A stretch of DNA of 46,050 nucleotides from an uncultured Clostridium sp. (GTDB lineage: Bacteria > Bacillota > Clostridia > Clostridiales > Clostridiaceae). Each line of letters starts with the position of its first letter. Positions within the stretch are counted from its first letter, which is position 1. Below, piece after piece: positions 44,014 to 46,050 of this stretch. The stretch spans positions 1 to 46,050 of the forward strand of contig NZ_CAMQZG010000028.1 of the NCBI RefSeq assembly GCF_947039605.1, written 5' to 3'. A program made the position numbers and the translations under genes. The notes under the pieces were generated by a model. It saw only the letters and a list, made by a program, of their open reading frames with translations, did not search any database and was not told where the DNA came from.

Positions 44014-46050
44014 TTAATCTTCTGAGTTTCTAATAAATAACTTTCCATAGTTAAATTCCTTTTCAGACAACTCCTTATTTTTCATATTTTCACTCCTAGT
44101 AAGATGTTTAATTCCAAATTCAGCATCTGAAAAATCTTTAGGACTTCCAAGTGCAGACCCACTCATATTATTAAACAGCTCTTTCATATCTATGGTTCCA
44201 TACCCAACTTGATTATTAGGATACTTATCACCACTTCTTTGATTAGTCCCCCTCATCAAATAACTTTGAACTTTTGTAGCATACATACTTCTATCATTTC
44301 CATCAACTATCCCCCACTGCAAAAGTTGAAGACAACACCCTGCAACTACAGCTCCAGCAACACTTCCACCTGACATCATTTTTTTAGAATTTCCTGGTGC
44401 TCCAAGAATTGCTTGAACTCCCCCTGCTGCAATAAGTGGGCATTGCCTTCCATCTCTTGTCTGTCCTCTCCCAGAACTTGAAACTAAAGCATTATTATTT
44501 TGATTGTAGCTAGAAACTTTTATAATATTATAAGCTGTTGATGGAATTGTCATTGTAGTATTTGGTGTTGGAGTTAAAAACTTAGTATTTGTATCTAAAA
44601 GCTCTCTTTGCAAAAGCCATGAATCATAATTTCCATGAACAATATACTCACCTATAAGTTCAAAACTCCAAATTCCCGGTCTCAAATTTTCAGCCGTAAT
44701 AACTATAACTTGATCTCCTGTAAGTTCTGATGGTTCAATAAATAAAATAGTCATGCTAGTACCTTCATAAATAAAATTAAGATTAACTCCATTTTTCTGC
44801 TTAGGATTTATATTTTCAAATAAATCTCCTGAGGGTGAAGTAACCGAAATTCCAAGCTTATCTGGAGCACTCGCATATATCGTCATAAAAATAGAATCTT
44901 GATTCTCTCCAACCTCTAATTCTATATTCTTTTTATCACCAACTTTTTCAATCTTTCCTGATGTATGATTTTCTCCAATCCCTTCATTTCCAGTAGATGT
45001 CACAAATAATATCCCACTAGAATCAGATAAATCATCAATATACCTTTCTATTACAGAACTTCCATCATGCCCCCCAACAGTTGTCCCTAAAGGTATATAA
45101 ATTACCATAGGCCTATCTAATTCTTTTGCAACTCCAAATAAATATCTAATTCCTAGAAGAATATCAGTATTCCTATATTGATACTCCGTATATTTATTAC
45201 TAGCATAAAACTTTTTGAAGCCCTCATCTGCCGGCTTTAACTTAACCATTGCAATACTCGCATCCATAGCAATCCCTTTAGTAGCACTCTCATTTCCTCT
45301 ACCTGCAATTAAACCTGCAATAGATGTTCCATGTCCATTTCTATCAATTACACTAACTAAAGAATGAGGGTCTTTACCTTGTGCTTTAAGTTGTAATGCT
45401 TTATCAATATCTTCTTTTTTATATTCCACACCAAAAACAACTTCATCACTCGTATTAATCTCCTCTTGGCTTTGGTCCCAAATCCTAACTATATTGCTTG
45501 TACCATCTTCTTTTATAAATTCATTATTAAGATAATCTATCCCTGTATCTATAATTCCAATTAAAGTCCCTTGACCAGTTAAATTCAAATAAGGATTATA
45601 CTGAAAACTCATAGCCTTTGATGCTTCTGTAGGGGTAATCTTCTCAATAGTATATACTCCACCACTATCTACATAAATAATTTCAGGTAGATTAGTTATA
45701 AACCCAACTCTACTTTGAACTGCAGAAACTATTGCATAACTTTCATCTATTGTAAATGCAGATGCAAAATCATTATATTTTTCAATCCTCCCAACAATAT
45801 CACCCTCATACTGAACTAAAAAATCAATATATCCTTTATCTAAATAATATTGTTTAGTTGTACTTTGAACAGGCTTACAATTTTTATATCCCTTTATAGG
45901 TTTTTCATAAAAAGTTTCCCCTGCGAGTTCTGCTTTAGTTTTTTCTTTTTTCTCTCCTGAACTTTTGTGCTCTATTTTTTCAGATTTTTTTTCATTCTTA
46001 TCTTTATTAGCATCCTTATTTTCTAAGTCATTATGCTTGTTTTTATGCTT
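44014..46050 (-). CDS. Csp-family subtilisin-like germination protease, partial at 5' end
   Basis: The reading frame is open to the window edge, giving at least 678 residues; the start is outside. It opens with a roughly 45-residue Lys/Glu/Asp/Asn-rich low-complexity segment, then a pro-domain (about 65-145; LDKGYIDFLVQYEGDIVGRI, NLPEIIYVDSGGVYTIEKI). The S8 catalytic domain follows with Asp in GIIDTGIDY (codon 45547-45549), His in RNGHGTSIAG (45331-45333) and Ser in MMSGGSVAGA (44362-44364). All three triad residues are present, so the protease should be active. Csp proteases cleave pro-SleC. It is upstream of sleC by 59 bases on the same strand. The linker before the pro-domain suggests a preceding Csp unit in one polypeptide. 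Confidence 0.88.
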   Translation of the reverse strand, partial: KHKNKHNDLENKDANKDKNEKKSEKIEHKSSGEKKEKTKAELAGETFYEKPIKGYKNCKPVQSTTKQYYLDKGYIDFLVQYEGDIVGRIEKYNDFASAFTIDESYAIVSAVQSRVGFITNLPEIIYVDSGGVYTIEKITPTEASKAMSFQYNPYLNLTGQGTLIGIIDTGIDYLNNEFIKEDGTSNIVRIWDQSQEEINTSDEVVFGVEYKKEDIDKALQLKAQGKDPHSLVSVIDRNGHGTSIAGLIAGRGNESATKGIAMDASIAMVKLKPADEGFKKFYASNKYTEYQYRNTDILLGIRYLFGVAKELDRPMVIYIPLGTTVGGHDGSSVIERYIDDLSDSSGILFVTSTGNEGIGENHTSGKIEKVGDKKNIELEVGENQDSIFMTIYASAPDKLGISVTSPSGDLFENINPKQKNGVNLNFIYEGTSMTILFIEPSELTGDQVIVITAENLRPGIWSFELIGEYIVHGNYDSWLLQRELLDTNTKFLTPTPNTTMTIPSTAYNIIKVSSYNQNNNALVSSSGRGQTRDGRQCPLIAAGGVQAILGAPGNSKKMMSGGSVAGAVVAGCCLQLLQWGIVDGNDRSMYATKVQSYLMRGTNQRSGDKYPNNQVGYGTIDMKELFNNMSGSALGSPKDFSDAEFGIKHLTRSENMKNKELSEKEFNYGKLFIRNSED

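Noticed and set aside
45598-45612. Start of the Csp protease at the ATG at 45612
   Set aside because: This ATG has no ribosome binding site and would cut off the pro-domain. The frame remains open and protease-like upstream to the window edge.

Overview
The window reads as chromosomal DNA of a spore-forming, low-GC anaerobe of the Clostridium (Clostridiaceae) type. Supporting signs are the very AT-rich base composition, strong AGGAGG-type ribosome binding sites, frequent TTG/GTG starts, an AdhE-type fermentative alcohol dehydrogenase, a CcpA-like regulator, spore genes (spmA-spmB, a BclA-like exosporium protein and a csp-sleC cortex-lysis pair), and clostridial-style RNA control by a lysine riboswitch and an isoleucine T-box. 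I cannot name the species. No rRNA, tRNA or CRISPR array was seen. The only mobile-element trace is a probable IS200/IS605-type right end at bases 1-43.

Layout. 1-6.8 kb: a transposon end, an orphan membrane protein, a small FUSC/ArAE-type membrane protein, a BclA-C-terminal-like spore surface protein, an exported coiled-coil protein with a recent 189-bp internal duplication, an HD hydrolase, and an NhaC-family transporter behind a lysine riboswitch. 6.8-11.1 kb: Xaa-Pro aminopeptidase and adhE, the latter with a near-consensus Rex operator over its promoter. 11.3-17.9 kb: a complete F1Fo ATP synthase operon (atpB-E1-E2-F-H-A-G-D-C, minus strand) with two c-subunit genes. 18-19.3 kb: a long, very AT-rich non-coding gap. 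19.3-26.4 kb: glutamate decarboxylase, spmA-spmB, a small orphan gene, an exported beta-carbonic anhydrase, a MATE exporter, an unknown membrane protein and a CcpA-like regulator. 26.7-31.4 kb: T-box-controlled ileS (IleS2 type), a Bfd-like [2Fe-2S] protein and a DUF1643-like protein. 31.6-41.3 kb: housekeeping and poorly known genes (ABC-F ATPase, small EamA protein, YvbH-like PH protein, XRE-cupin regulator divergent from a drug/metabolite exporter, Suv3-like RNA helicase, two small membrane proteins, TerB-like protein, ComB-like phosphatase, TIGR01212 radical SAM protein). 41.5-46 kb: a YkvI-like transporter, then sleC and a csp germination protease that runs off the window end.

How the genes fit together. 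Energy metabolism is represented by NADH-recycling AdhE under predicted Rex control and by the ATP synthase. Sporulation and germination are represented by SpmA/SpmB (core dehydration), the exosporium-like protein and the Csp-SleC cascade, in which Csp cleaves pro-SleC to start cortex breakdown. Almost every transcription unit is closed by a recognisable hairpin terminator, many shared by convergent genes.

The most unusual observation is in the ATP synthase. The first of the two adjacent c-subunit genes encodes a normal-length 72-residue hairpin, but it has Gly (GGG) where the ion-carrying Glu should be and Gln where the polar-loop Arg should be. The second c subunit has both residues. The operon therefore appears to encode an ion-silent c paralogue that could form a mixed c-ring. 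Other points worth attention are a G8 homopolymer inside the pro-region of sleC, a Lys/Glu-rich linker in front of the Csp pro-domain that suggests a Csp-Csp fusion, a Suv3-type helicase in a bacterium, and a paired-repeat operator between the XRE-cupin regulator and its exporter.
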